Part shown: piece after piece, positions 1 through 11,712 of the stretch
Position numbering within the stretch: position 1 is the first letter of the stretch
How the letters are laid out: each line of letters begins with the position of its first letter
Assembly: GCA_035048485.1 (NCBI GenBank)
Contig: CM068586.1
Span: 49,355,433 to 49,419,432 of the forward strand
Direction of reading: 5' to 3'
DNA: 64,000 nt
Source of the DNA: Pteria penguin
Taxonomy: Eukaryota; Mollusca; Bivalvia; Pterioida; Pteriidae
The notes under the pieces: generated by a model
Told to the model about the DNA's origin: nothing
Database searches by the model: none
Seen by the model: the letters and a program-made list of their open reading frames with translations, nothing else
Translations under genes and position numbers: made by a program

Positions 1-178
1 CTACCTGGATCCAATAGCTACACCCTCTGTTTGTTTGAAATGTTTATGTCCTAAATTAAATCCATTATGGTTTAAAAACTGTTTCTACCATCTGAATCGC
101 GTTTTCCGTTGGTACCAGCGGGTTGGTCCTACGATCGAATGCCTCCTTGCATGCCTCTATTCCTTCCTTCCGCGGTAT
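1..178 (-). mobile_element. Inverted PLE-C reverse transcriptase fragment
   Basis: On the minus strand this encodes part of a Penelope-like RT, reading roughly IPRKEGIEAC, then a segment ending GVAIGS. It is nearly identical to the plus-strand copy at about 1857-1976, but it also carries about 67 bp missing from that copy. It therefore preserves an RT segment that its neighbour has lost. The right border is at the CCGCGG palindrome near 172-178. The left side runs off the window. Confidence 0.75.
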
Positions 179-720
179 GGATAATGAAATTGCAATACAT
201 GAAATGAAAACAAACCGGGAGATAATATACAGAACGGATAGAATGGAGCAAACAGAAGCCCTCAGACAAAATAGGTATTAAGGACAAGAAAATTAACAGA
301 TTTTCGGAAACATTACGTGAAGTCAAAGTATCAGGAGATGGTAACTGTTTTTACAGATGTTTGAGTTACTTCAAGTATGGGAATGAACATAAACATAGGA
401 TTATAAGAGAGGACATAGTGAAATTTATGTGGTCACATCCCCATAGTTTTCGTACATTCGACATTCGTAGAAGGACCTATAGATGAACATATAAGGTGCC
501 AGGCATCCGGAAGATGCGGAAGCGGATATAATGGCGGCATCAGCACTATTTAGGGTAAATATTAAGGTTAAGGTTAAGTATCGGGGTAGGTACTTATACA
601 TTTTGCGTTGACAGTGATTTGAATCAGGCATTTGACATCCCTTATAATAATAATGTTCATATTATGTATAGAAATAACCATTATAATATTCTTTTGCGTG
701 TAAACGAAAAACCACGATGT
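177..720 (+). pseudogene. OTU-like cysteine protease domain of PLE-C
   Basis: An ATG at 177 opens a short reading frame, and after a frame change the frame containing SGDGNCFYRCLSY appears (331-370). That is the OTU-family signature with the catalytic Cys at 346-348. IIREDIVKFM follows. A shifted segment reads ADIMAASALFRVNIKV (about 519-570). A later segment reads HIMYRNNHYNIL (about 657-692), where the His fits the OTU catalytic position. Cys and His are thus both present, but two frame changes and several stops break the domain. OTU domains are deubiquitinase-like proteases. A role in the retroelement (polyprotein processing or removing ubiquitin) is inference. Confidence 0.7.
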
Positions 721-2328
721 CTGGAACAAAATGGAGGCGTGATATCATAGAAGTCTGTGGATGACGATACTTCGAGATACGACTGGTTCGAACTTGAGGC
801 CACTGATAGTACAACCCCCTCCTATGCGAAAGACATGGAAGTAGATGAAGCCAGGTGTCAGAAGGAATCGTTAATTAATGAATCCGGAACTATGGTTAAT
901 AGAAATATTATATCGAAAGTAAACAAAGATTATATCAGGATAGGAGCAAAAATCAAACAGAAGAAAAGAAAGCTGAATAAGTACATTAAAATGAACAAGG
1001 AAAACTCTTTATCTGGGAAGAAAGCAAAAGATAAAAATACGGACATGATTCAATACACAGGACTAGAATAGATAGATTAAAAGACAAAGCCCGACGACAA
1101 AGTGACAAACATATCTAGCTATAAATTAAATAAGTCCGAAATCTCGTTACTTACAAAGGGACTCAGATTTATACCAGACATATGCCGTGTGAATACCACA
1201 AAACTCCTGGCGGATATAGCGGAATGGGAACGCAGGGTGAGATTACGCGAGTTCTTCTATACGGAAAACGAAGATACGGTTGATGCAGGGTTTAACACTA
1301 ATCAAGAAAAGTTCAAAGAAAAAAAGAAGAGTTATTTTACCCCACAAAAAGGTAGAGACACATGGCTAGACCTATACATTGAACTGGTTAAAAACGATAT
1401 TATTAATAACTTAGGTAAATCTGGGAAATTAAATATAACTAAGGAAGAGAAAGAGGCATTTTATACTTTACTGAACAATTATAATATCATAACCAGTCCG
1501 GCGGACAAAGGATCAGGGACAGTAGTCATGAATAAAGAAGATTACATTAATGATTTACAATATGAAATGAAGAACAGCAACTCATAACCAGATAAATGCA
1601 AAATTATCAGACATCTGGCAAACTTAAAGATAATCCAAAGATACACAAAGAGAACGCGCCGTTACGCACTATCGTCAGTGGCATAAATACTCCGACAGAA
1701 AAACTAGCGGAACTTACTGAACATGAATTGAATGAATTTGTAGAGGGAACACCGTCGTATATAAGGGACAAAACTGATTTTATTTCCAAATTAAAACCAT
1801 TTAGTGGTCAGGTGCCGAGGAACGCGGTACTGTTTTGCTTTGACGTGCTTTTAAATTGTACCCATCCATACCGCGGAAGGAAGGAATAGAGGCATGCAGG
1901 GAGGCATTCGATCGTAAACCAACCTGCTAGTGCAAATGGAAAACGCGATTCAGCTGGTAGCTATTGGATCCAGGTTGGGCAGGAATTTCGCATGTACGTA
2001 TATGCGTAAATGGGACGAATACCTATTAAAATTTAACAAAATTCTAGTATTTTATAAAAGATATATAGATGACGGATCTGGGATATGGGATTCAGATTTA
2101 GAGTCACTTTTAAAATTCACGGAACATGTCAATATCGATAACATGGATAGGGACGAATTATTGAAGGAAAAGATTACTCAATTAAGTTTAAAACAGATTC
2201 CAATGGTCGTGACATACTCCAAACATCTACCGAATATGCGCAATATATTAAAAAAAACATCAATCAATATTCCATCATTCAGACCGGATGCAGGACATTT
2301 TCTCGGAACCTCCGATATTAGCTTATAG
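721..2328 (+). pseudogene. PLE-C reverse transcriptase, broken and internally deleted
   Basis: A lysine-rich linker (757-1071) leads in the same frame into an RT N-terminal region (1102-1587), with ITSPADKGSGTVVMNKEDY typical of PLE RTs. Another frame (1596-1889) gives LKDNPKIHKENAPLRTIVSG and then the F-DV core strand. After a frame change and deletion near 1953-1957 the RT resumes as IGSRLGRNFACTYMRKWDEYL, then FYKRYIDDGSGIWDSD, the YIDD catalytic box, at about 2050-2095. VTYSKHLPN and GHFLGT follow. The 67-bp deletion, with GTA microhomology, removed residues preserved in the inverted fragment at 1-178. The enzyme cannot be active. Confidence 0.8.
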
Positions 2329-2625
2329 ACGCGATAGGAACTTGTGTGACATAATGGTGTACGTGAAGAGGAATAACGAGTTAAAACAAGATGAGGATAC
2401 TTGTGATTGTGAATTATGTAAAATTATAAAGAAGGGTGAAATTTGGGACACTATAGTAAGCAGACATTTACCGTAATAAAAAAATGCACATTGTAAAGAC
2501 AGAAACCTAATATACGCACTTCTATGTTGTTGATCATGCCGCAAGTAATCTTCGGGTAGCTGTACTTGAGAGAACGACTGGACCATCAAAACATTTAAGA
2601 CTTATTGGATTAGAAAGTTAGAAAA
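2288..2625 (+). pseudogene. PLE-C Cys-rich linker and GIY-YIG-like endonuclease remnant
   Basis: PPILAYRRDRNLCDIMV is the usual segment after a PLE RT. A Cys cluster (DTCDCELC) follows and then, after stops, HCKDRNLIYALLC and, in another frame, LYLRERLDHQNI. These resemble the N-terminal strand and the LRER helix of the GIY-YIG nuclease found at the C terminus of EN-containing PLEs. Frame changes separate the parts, and the catalytic residues cannot all be placed. Confidence 0.6.
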
Positions 2626-2719
2626 CATGATACCATGTGGGTGTAACGTAAAACAAAGAATTTATATTTTTTATTTTTTATTAATTGCATACAACCCCCC
2701 CCACCCCTTTTTCTGTACA

Positions 2720-2899
<180 letters not shown>

Positions 2900-3445
2900 T
2901 TCGAGTAATTATATTAACATATTATGGAATTATTTATGGTACTGAATTTAATTAAGGGCATAAATGAGAAGTGGATATATGGTACCCCTCTCCCATATAT
3001 TGCTCCCCCTTTCACTCCCACCCCCTACCTCCTCCCTCCCACATATTTACAAAGAACCAGTGTGGTTATTTCTGTCGTTTTTAAATTAATGTAGACCCCC
3101 TATCTAGTCTAGTCTCCTACCTTCTCTTCAATCTCACCCTGCCCGATACCTTATGTATTACATCCTTGTTAATTAATATATGTATTGTATAGTAATTATC
3201 TTGTTTTATATATATTATCTTATTGTTAAACTCCCTCCATCCTACCTTCTCCCTCCCACTTATTTGCAGACATCTAACGTGATTATTGTAATTTTTCATA
3301 TATCGGTTATGAAATATGATGGATATTACATAACTTAAGCCACCAATACCAATAAAATTCACTGGCAGAAGGCCAGGAGACCGAAATGTTGTGAATAATG
3401 AGTTAATTGTTCTTTGCCTGATCACCTTTGTATATTATTGACATT

Positions 3446-4545
3446 ATTGTTGACTTCCATTTTAAGCAGAATAATTTAAATAAATTGTATCTTGGCCACA
3501 ATTCTATTGGTTGATTTAAACATATCTTAAGAATAAATTCAATTATCTTAGTAAAACTAGTGTAAAGAGAATTCCAACATGCACCATTAAATACAAGGAA
3601 GGACTTAAAATGCGAATTACATTTGCATGTTTCTGGTTAGAATCCCTAATTGTTGATCTTCCTAATTAATATTCATGCTCAAATTCCAAATTAAATTTCG
3701 ATATAAACATATGCTATATTGTGTAGCACTCACAAAAACGCACCTTAGTGAACGTTAATCGTATAGACGTTTGCAATTAGATCGTATACCATGAATGTCT
3801 CCTCACTGATATTTAATACCTAAATTGTAGGAAATCATAGCATTTCCAAGGAATAGGATTGGTACTTAACTTTAGAATACAGATGGAAAATACAATAAGA
3901 TTAGCATTTAGTCTTAGCATAAAGATGGAAACAGTCTTTGTATCTTTTGCATTTGGGGGGGGGGGGTGTTTGTTTATTTATTTATTTATTATTATTATTT
4001 TTTTTTTTTTAGTTATTTGAAAGTGTATATACAATCCCCAACTTCCCTCTTTTACACGCCTTCCTGTTGAGTGCAAATAAATGTGATATAAGGGTATAAT
4101 AATGTAAGTGGAATTGTCATAACGGGTGAGTAGGTGGGAGACAGTCAAGAAGGTAAAAATATCACTTCAAATTAGAGGTTGGCAAGAAGACTGCATAAAC
4201 TATACGTTATCTGCACAAGTGTAAAACATTTCAGCCATTTACGGTCCAAATGCTTTGGCTAGTCATACCTATTCACTCTTACTACTGCATATTGGGTTCG
4301 TCCATTTCTCTGCCCGATCTATGAGGCTATAGGGTTGCCAAAACTTATCGTTAAAAATGTGGGTATGCGTAAATATATAATATCTTTAAAGATCGAATAT
4401 GAACTTCAATACTCATTGAATCAATTTTTTTTCAAATGCAGATAGGATAACTGAAATCAAATTTGGTCAATCTTGACCTCCCCATGGTAGAAACACCTTT
4501 TTTTCTGATTTTATAATCTGGTTTATGATAAAGATACCTACGACA
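3446..4545. other. Non-coding stretch
   Basis: AT-rich, with a G run at 3954-3966 followed by TTTA repeats and a T tract near 4000. I see no gene or recognisable element. Confidence 0.6.
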
Positions 4546-4635
4546 TGTATTTTGTAGCTCCCTATATATCTTGTAAGGTTATTGATACTTTGCATCTCAG
4601 AACCTATTTAATTTCATATGGAATATCAGACGAAG

Positions 4636-4723
4636 ACACAGGTATGCAGTTGTTTGGAACACACAAACCCTTTTATCATGCATCAGGCATCGATGGAAAA
4701 TTTGTTTTGGATGGAATTTTCTG
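4636..4723 (+). CDS. FTP/F5-8C-like domain, exon a
   Basis: Encodes LFGTHKPFYHASGIDGKFVL followed by DGIF, the start pattern of fucolectin and F5/8C-like domains (a G-K-P motif, then a DG before the ligand loop). The exon ends at a GTAAGT donor in phase 1, which fits the next exon. The upstream boundary is uncertain: an acceptor after ATATCAG near 4630 is plausible, but the reading frame stays open back to 4545. No signal peptide could be assigned. Confidence 0.5.
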
Positions 4724-4761
4724 TAAGTCACATCACCTTTGAAAATAACATACTGTCACTA

Positions 4762-4885
4762 ACTTCTGTGGATTGACATAGCTACTAAACGCTGCTCGGG
4801 TCCATTGATATATACACTGTCTATGTATAAACGCTGCTCCGGTACATTGATATATACACTAACTTCTGTGGATTTACATAGCTGA
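4762..4885. repeat. Short tandem duplication
   Basis: Two imperfect copies of a unit containing AACGCTGCTC and CATTGATATATACACT, flanked by two copies of AACTTCTGTGGATT. It lies in the intron between FTP exons a and b. Confidence 0.7.
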
Positions 4886-5188
4886 AAAAGACTTGTCATA
4901 TCAACAATGCGCTGAATTCGGGTTTGGTATTTATTGATTTTTTCCAAATATTATATTTTAAACTGACTTTAATGTATATATAGCACAGGTCTATATGTGA
5001 TGTGTTTACATAATTAATTTAATGCATCATATATTATTTAGCCCTGCAGTGTTCTTCAAACTTAAAGACGCTACCCTTCATAATTTACAAACGTCAGTCA
5101 ACAAGATCGTTATAAATATAGGTACAATTAATAAGTTATTTTTTGTTGAACGCATCTGTGCACTTAAGATATTTTGTTTCAAATGTAG

Positions 5189-5296
5189 TAAAGAAACCGA
5201 GATTTCTCTCATCGAGACCAGCTATGAAACCGTGGTTCCAGATAGATTTGCAGGAGCATGTTCGTGTTTATAACATCCACACATACAGAACTGCAA
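5189..5296 (+). CDS. FTP/F5-8C-like domain, exon b
   Basis: Phase 1-1 exon, 108 bp, between an ATGTAG acceptor and a GTAAGT donor. It encodes PAMKPWFQIDLQEHVRVYNI, matching the PWWxVDL...V..I core of fucolectin, tachylectin-4 and F5/8C domains. Splicing to exon a gives DGIF-LKKPRF in frame. Such domains are typically extracellular glycan- or lipid-binding modules. The match is to the fold signature only; ligand residues cannot be assigned. Confidence 0.7.
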
Positions 5297-5917
5297 GTAA
5301 GTCTTTATCAAATATATATATAAATGTGTAACATTACAATTTGTTCTGGACACTGTGTAGAATCTAGACAGATAAGATTTATAAGTATGACTACTACTCA
5401 ATTTGTGAAGACATAAATCGGATGAGTATTTATGAAATAATTCTACATTATAAAATCTTCTTTATTTATTTATTTATTTATTTATTTATTATTATTATTT
5501 TTTTTCTTTTTTTTTTCACAATTTATAAGAAATGTGTTTAAATTTTGATACAAACGGAAGAGACATACTTCACAATGTATTCAGATGCACAATATCAGGA
5601 CAGGTATCTAAACTCTCAATAAAATAATCCTTCAATATCTTAATAATTAAATCCAAACTCCAACTGAAAGCGTTTGTGCCAAGACATGATAAAAATGAAA
5701 TCATTATTCTGAGATATAAATCCGATAGAGTACCAATGCATCTCCAATATTTAAAGTCCAGTCAAAACATTGCAAAACCTTTGAAAACAATGATATCCTC
5801 TCAATCAATCATTTTGATGATCTAAAGTGAAATGAATTTTTTATTTCTTCGCTATTTTTAATTGTATTGCCACAAAGTTTTAAAATGAAATCGAAGACTG
5901 TGAATTTGTGAAAAGGT
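5297..5917. other. Intronic stretch
   Basis: Contains a TTTA microsatellite (about 5462-5490) next to a T-rich tract. A missing middle exon of the FTP domain would be expected somewhere between 5297 and 8085, but I could not find it. Confidence 0.5.
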
Positions 5918-6030
5918 TTTTGCTGGTTTGCATTTGTCTGAATATAACACTATACACGATACTGTCTATATATTCCATGGACTATGAGATATGGTCATTT
6001 CGGTACTTCTATATTTTTTATTTTGAAATG
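5918..6030 (+). mobile_element. PLE-A2 3' tail fragment
   Basis: GCATTTGTCTGAATAT followed by ACTATGAGATAT and CGGTACTT matches the end of the PLE-A2 copy at about 37003-37095 in the same order. Confidence 0.65.
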
Positions 6031-6054
6031 AGAAATTGTTGTCACCAAAACAGC

Positions 6055-6165
6055 AGAATAATTTTCGAATGGTTCAAAAGAAGTGACGGACCAAAAATCC
6101 TTTGCAGGTTTTAACTCTGCACAAGGGAGATACGCCTTTCTTTAGAATAATTAACAAGTGTAATA
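6055..6165 (+). repeat. Relic of the 'GDTP' repeat family
   Basis: AAGGGAGATACGCC followed by TTTAGAATAATT resembles the reverse complement of 6700-6760, where it encodes the C-terminal residues GDTP and a stop. Similar + strand relics lie near 7415-7450 and 7715-7760. Confidence 0.45.
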
Positions 6166-6532
6166 GCAGTTAATATTAGAGCATATATTAGGGTCATTTC
6201 ATACTCTTAGGGTCTAACATTCCACCACCAGCAAGTCTTGTGTACCTTTGCTTACGACTTTGAGACTTCCCACATTTCATTCAGTACTCCGCCAAATTCT
6301 GTCAACTAATCTTTTATTTTACCAACTCGTTTAACACTTTGACAGAATGCATTACAGAGTGACATGAAAATGGATCGTATGCTACCATATTATACATAGG
6401 AATAGAACCTTACAATATAAAACACATATGAAGGACAAAAATTTCAAATCTTCCGTAAAAATATAACTGCTCAATAAATATAAGAATACATATATAAATG
6501 CATTTATTTAGTATAAGTACTTATATTTAGTA

Positions 6533-7330
6533 TGAAAAGATGAAGAATCCAAACCATAAGTCTTAAAATCATACAACCAGAGGACATACAAAATCAGTGA
6601 AAATGAAAACCAAGTGGAAAATAACAAAATATGAAAAATATGAAATATGAAACATGAAATATATACTTCAAATTTTCAGTCATCAAATTAAGTAAATCAT
6701 TCTAAAACTAAGGAGTATCTCCCTTATGCATAGCTCTGTCCTTAGATAGATTCTTTGGTTCACTTTTCGGTCATTTTGATTTCAACACCGCTTTCAAAAT
6801 ACTTATATATTTTGACAACTCCAACAATTTGGCCATGAGCATCACTCAAGAGACATAAGTTGTCGAAATGCGCATATGGTGCACTAAATTAATAGGTATA
6901 TATGTTCTATATATGTCTACTTGTAGAACATATGTGAATCCCTATGATGGAGTGAGATCAGGTACGTGTCCGGGGAGTGAGCATCTCCTGTTTGCTAGCA
7001 ACACCCGTCTCATATACCCCAGTAGGAAGAGTCACATCGTTTAAACTCCATATATATTTATAAATGGAAAAGTCAAAGTAGGTAATCTTGTATAAAAGGT
7101 GTCAAATCTGTGTAAAATCATCGGAATTATAAATTGACAGCAAGTCATCTATATATCTGTAAGTGAAAATTAAGCCAAGAGCCAATTGTTTCTTTCCTTG
7201 CGAAAGCAAAGACTGAATGAATTCAGCTTCGTATGAGTAAAGGAATATGTCAGTCAGAAGCGGAGCACAGTTAGTGTCCATTGGAATGCCGAAAAATGTT
7301 TGAAAAACGTTTCTTCCAAACACCATACCT
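6533..7330 (-). mobile_element. PLE-A1 copy, internally deleted, with a secondary insert
   Basis: On the minus strand 7102-7326 encodes FFGIPMDTNCAPLLTDIFLY and then YRYIDDLLSIYN, the RT core. It then jumps directly to the 3' UTR (7050-7115), so the C-terminal half of the RT is deleted. The A1 tail sequence (6533-6628 and 6893-7080) is split by about 260 bp of other DNA that includes the 'GDTP' coding fragment. Confidence 0.8.
6712..6870 (-). pseudogene. Coding-like fragment ending in ...RAMHKGDTP, function unknown
   Basis: The minus strand reads HFDNLCLLSDAHGQIVGVVK then IYKYFESGVEIKMTE and, after a 1-2 bp deletion in an A run, SEPKNLSKDRAMHKGDTP plus stop. The C-terminus is clearly related to the minus-strand frame at 39837-40130 (CEPMNQSKNRAMHDGDSC plus stop). 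Conservation of the coding frame up to the stop suggests a real gene or element family. I do not recognise the protein. Confidence 0.5.
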
Positions 7331-7941
7331 ATTTAAAGAACTATACAATAACTAACTGTTCTAAAAGAGTAAAGTGCCAATGAACTATAGACAGCGTTTA
7401 ACATAAGAAGATACTCTTGAGCTTTAGAATAACTTACAATTTGTTTCCACAGTAAACGTCATTATTGATATTTCGGGTCAGAAGCACCAACACACTGGGC
7501 TGGTGGTTACCCTCGGTAACTACCAGTTCACAAGCAGGTTCATCGTGGAAATTGTAATAATAATTATATATGTATAACGTTAGTGTATTCAATGCACATT
7601 TCGACAACTTATGTGTTTAAAATGCACTCGTAAAAATAACTGTGGAAGAGTAAACTTATAATCACACTGACATAAAAATAATGGTCAAAAGGCAATCTAT
7701 GAACAGACCTTTTTAGAAAGGAGACACTCCTTTTAGAATAATTTGCAAACTTTCTTCACAGTAAATTTCAAAGTATATTTCTTCGGTAAATACAGGAGTG
7801 TGGAAAATAGTTATGTGACTACCATTGAGATGTACTATTTCACCAGCTATATAAAAGCGTAACCATGGAATGCTACATTGACATACCAGGTTAAATATTC
7901 CTGGACGTCAAGAAACCAGACGTTAGAGCAAGTGCTGGTGA

Positions 7942-7943
<2 letters not shown>
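7331..7943. other. Intronic stretch with 'GDTP' relics
   Basis: Two short relics (7415-7450, 7715-7760) match the end of the GDTP family. Nothing else is recognised. Confidence 0.4.

Positions 7944-8008
<65 letters not shown>
7944..8008. repeat. (TA)n microsatellite
   Basis: About 65 bp of TA, directly upstream of FTP exon c. Confidence 0.95.
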
Positions 8009-8011
<3 letters not shown>

Positions 8012-8085
8012 TATATATTTATTATTTTTGTAGGATTCTTTCTGTTACACTGAGATTTATAGGTACATATGTCAGTAAATATCAG

Positions 8086-8291
8086 TGGGATTTCATGAAT
8101 TACGGTGCGTTAGATGTGATGACCTGCGATTACCCCGCAAAAATAGGAGATTTCGTTTCCAATGTAAGCGACCAATCACAGGGCAGTACATAACTCTTCG
8201 AAATTTTGATCACATGGATCCAGACGACAATCAATGGACATATTTCTATATGACCTTGACAGAAGTTGCAGTGTACGGTCAAAATAAGTAA
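8086..8291 (+). CDS. FTP/F5-8C-like domain, last exon
   Basis: The acceptor after AAATATCAG gives phase 1, fitting exon b. The product reads FRFQCKRPITGQYITLRNF, then MTLTEVAVYG. This is the typical end of a fucolectin-type domain (F.C..P..G.Y..L...L.L.EV.VYG). The frame stops at TAA (8289-8291), so this may be the end of a small secreted lectin-like protein. A GTAATA donor at 8288 also exists, but it would leave phase 2, which does not fit the F5/8C exon at 18098 (needs phase 1). A weak donor at GTCAAA would restore phase. Separate gene or N-terminus of the receptor is therefore unresolved. Confidence 0.7.
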
Positions 8292-8934
8292 TATTCAAAT
8301 AAGATGTGTATAGAGATACATCTAACATAAATATAGAAGTCGAATCGGACATGTTTTGCCATATTGCGAATAAAACGAAAATTGAACAGTCGTGAAGCCC
8401 TATAATTTACACGGGACTGCCGTCCTTAATATAGACACCTAAATGACAAAAAGATTCGAAACATGGAAAGTGTAATGGCGTATCAAATTATTATACATGT
8501 ATATATTTCGCCCTCCACCACTCTCATGCATGCCACTGGTTTACTTAGGCCAGTTATGGAAAATTGGAGTTCTTTTAATGTGTCCAAAACTGGTATTGGA
8601 ATAGTCTGCTTTCTTCTCCAAAGAATGCATTATGAACTTTATTCGACGGAAAAACTACGTAGTAATCTATTGGCGGAAACTCTAAAACTAACAAAAAATG
8701 CAAGTTCCAATCCATGAATTTCGCGAGAAATATAAGAGAACATAATTATATATTCCAAGTATTAAGATCGCTATTAACGATTACAAGAGATTACAGACGC
8801 TCTGCGAATCACAAAGTCATGTTAATAAACATATAAAATGGCATTCAATTGCATGACAAAAACAATACCGACTAACGACCGTTAATTAGTTAAATTTACA
8901 AACGTTACTCAAATGGAGTTCTTAAAGATAAAAC
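8292..8934. other. Non-coding stretch
   Basis: An 84-codon frame at 8463-8717 has no recognisable motif and is probably chance. I see no repeat family. Confidence 0.4.
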
Positions 8935-11340
8935 AAAACACATCTGACAAAGCTGTAGGACACAAATCTCCAAGGACATGCACAAAAAAACATAATAATA
9001 GAATATACACGGAAAACGACATTACAAAAATATTCGATTGTGCTGAGTTTAGGATACCGACTTAGGACGGTCAATTGAAGTGACAAACACAGTGACAAAC
9101 ATCACTCAATTGGTAAGGTTAACCGGTTTACGGGCGCCAACCTTTCTTCTTACCGCAAAAGCAGCGCAATCAGAGGACACCCATATAAAATTTATAAATA
9201 ATCCTCTACATAGAGAACAAGTATAAACAAGTTTCTCAAGAAGAGAGGTCATAAAAATTTTATTACACACGAAACGTTTATAGAAGAATATGTTGCTATC
9301 AGAAATATGTAAGACGACATCAACATACTTAAAACGGATATATAAAACGCCGATATGGAATTATCGAAACCTTTGACCCTTCTTTAGTTTGTACTCTAAA
9401 TCAACGTATTCCGCTGGATACGTATTGTCACATTTCCGAACTTGGATAAAATGTTTGATTAAGTTCTGTAATATTTACGGAAAGGTTTTCGAAGTTTATG
9501 ATATCTATTACCCCGAGTAAGAAGTTTAAAAGTCATTTAGTAAAAATCCAAAACGTTAGTGCAGGCTGTAGCGAACCGAACCGATTGACTAATATAAATA
9601 CAATATGATGGGCGTCTTGGGATATCACTATCTAGATATATGAAATTCACAATAGGAAATCCAAAGTCGTCACATTTATCATATCTGTTGGTATGAATAT
9701 TGTTCTTAATATTTTTAATATTTAAGTCCAAGGCGTTTCCTTGTCGGAAGTATTGGCTTTCTTTAATTGATGTTCAGATGAATGAATATTGGTAATATAG
9801 TTTTCAAAGTCAGGGTTATCGATAACTGAAATATCATCAAAATATCTAGAGGTATCATTGAACTTATCCATAAGGTCAAAACGTTAAAATATTTGAATAG
9901 AATGCATCAAGTCTCTTTCATAACAGTATACAAAATATCTGCTATAAGGGGAGCGCAGTTAATGTCCATAGGAATCCCAATAATCTATTGATGTTATTAA
10001 ATTGTAAATATACATCAAAACTAATCTATTGATAAGCCAATAAATTGTAAATAAATATCCATCAAAACTGTGATCGCATTACACAATTCAGTACAAGTGC
10101 TGTATTTATAATTATCATATTATTTGTTAGAGAAAACTCGAGATGCAACTGAAGTACAGAGGTCTGATTTAGACTCTCTGTTCAAACACCAGCATGTGAG
10201 ACAACAATGTGGTTTTGATTTAACCATGTCGAAAAATGAAAAGTCAAAACGGCATTTGCCTAAAAATTTCCCAAAGGGAATTTTTCAATAATTTCGTTGG
10301 AATTTTTATAGTCCAAAATTAATTGACGTTAATATTGCTAAAGCAGCATTACAATACTTGATAACATGGTCTTTGACTGCAGTAAAAGCAGAGGTAATAT
10401 GTTTATGAAGCACAGTTGTAGAGCAATGAGTGGAATTTAATACAAAACGTGATTTATATGGATTGTTGTGTAATTTGGGAAGCCATTACATTGTTGGAAG
10501 ATCGTTTTAGGAATGCTTAATTTGAAGTCACACATATATTTATAATGGTCAGATAGGATCTTGTATTTAAACAATGGGGTTTCAACATACGTAGAAGAGT
10601 TCAATTCAGTTTCAGTTTTAAGAACCATAATATAGTATATTTTGCTTTGTCAGCAAGTATGAAGACAGTAATATTATGTAAATCAACCATTTTCTTTTAA
10701 ATAGTAAAGATGACGGATAAATCCAAACCATAAGTCTAAAAATCATGAAACCAGAGGACATACAAAATCAGTGAAATTGAAAAACAATTGGAAAATAACA
10801 AAATATGCCTACTTGAAGAGCATATGTGAATCCCTGTGATGAAGTGAGATCAGGTGCCCGGGGTGAGTGAGCATGTCCTGCTTGCTAGCAACACCCGTCG
10901 AATATACCCAGTAGAAAGAGTCAAATCGTGTAAATTCCATATGTATTTACATATGGAGAAGTCAAAGTAGGTAACCTTTTAGTATAGAGGGTGTCAAATC
11001 TGTGATCGGAATCGGTCTCAGTCCAGAATATACTGGACTGTGGCTGTTTGAATAAATGTGGATTAATTCTAAAATTATTGAATCGAATATTGACAATTTT
11101 TTAAATTTTATTTTTCTAGTCATTCAAGGCATGTATTTTCACAGCTTCTTTTTTAAAATCGCCGTTTACAATTAGTGTTTAATGCTTCTTCAACAGAATC
11201 AAAGGCAGAATGTAAAATACGAATCAATCTTCTTTTTTTCTCGAGACCAAAACACGGTAGACATTTACGGACCCCATAAATATACAAACTTAATACAATG
11301 AAATCTGAAAACAAATTCATAGAAAACCATTCATACATGG
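8935..11340 (-). mobile_element. PLE-B copy, nearly full length, decayed, with a nested PLE-A1 tail
   Basis: Read on the minus strand. The N-terminal region (11037-11340) has KCLPC and an alpha-helical basic stretch. RT pieces follow at 9540-10660, including GIPMDINCAPLIADI (about 9950-9985), the YFDDISVIDNPDFE catalytic region (about 9810-9850) and DKCDDFGFPIVNF (about 9650). The 3' tail is 8935-9260, a block recurring at 17140, 37796, 47300 and 60456. A PLE-A1 tail (10706-11036) interrupts it. Frameshifts and stops are frequent. It looks like the PLE clade that lacks a C-terminal nuclease; assignment to Naiad-type elements is inference. Confidence 0.75.
10706..11036 (-). mobile_element. Solo PLE-A1 3' tail nested in PLE-B
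   Basis: Starts at GTAAAGATGACGGATAAATC and runs through the A1 3' UTR to GGTCTCAGTCCAGAATAT, so almost no RT is included. Comparison with the PLE-B copy at 49230-49345 shows B sequence on both sides, so the tail inserted after B did. Confidence 0.8.
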
Positions 11341-11447
11341 TTACACATTAAGATATATGTCAAACCCTATTTACAAATTAAGTTGATAATAGTTGCCAGA
11401 GAAATGTGAACATACAAACACCCATCTCACAAATCCTGGAGACGTGT

Positions 11448-11712
11448 GAAGCCGGTCTGGCCCAGCGGTGGAGGTGAAAGGTCCCGGGTTAGATCCCCAG
11501 CGTGGGCACACCGGTGTTCTGTCTTCCGGATGAGACATTAAAAATCGAGGTCCCGTGTCACGTTAGGCGTGGCATGTAACAGATCCCTCACTGCTTCGAA
11601 TAGGTCCGTTGCAATAGTATAAATCTCTAAGGAATGCATCAAGCAACTAACATCATCATATGCGAGATAAACAGTAGAGTGACATAAAACAGTGATCAAT
11701 CAATTCATCAAT
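11448..11712 (+). mobile_element. tRNA-derived SINE, older copy
   Basis: A degenerate tRNA-like head (GCCGGTCTGGCCCAGCGGTGG, box B-like GGGTTAGATCC) is followed by a core with GGTGTTCTGTCTTCCGGATG and CCCTCACTGCTTCG, and a tail GTGACATAAAACAGTGATCA ending in ATCAATCAATTCATC. The core and tail are shared with the SINE at 59482. Transcription would be by RNA polymerase III from the head. Confidence 0.8.
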
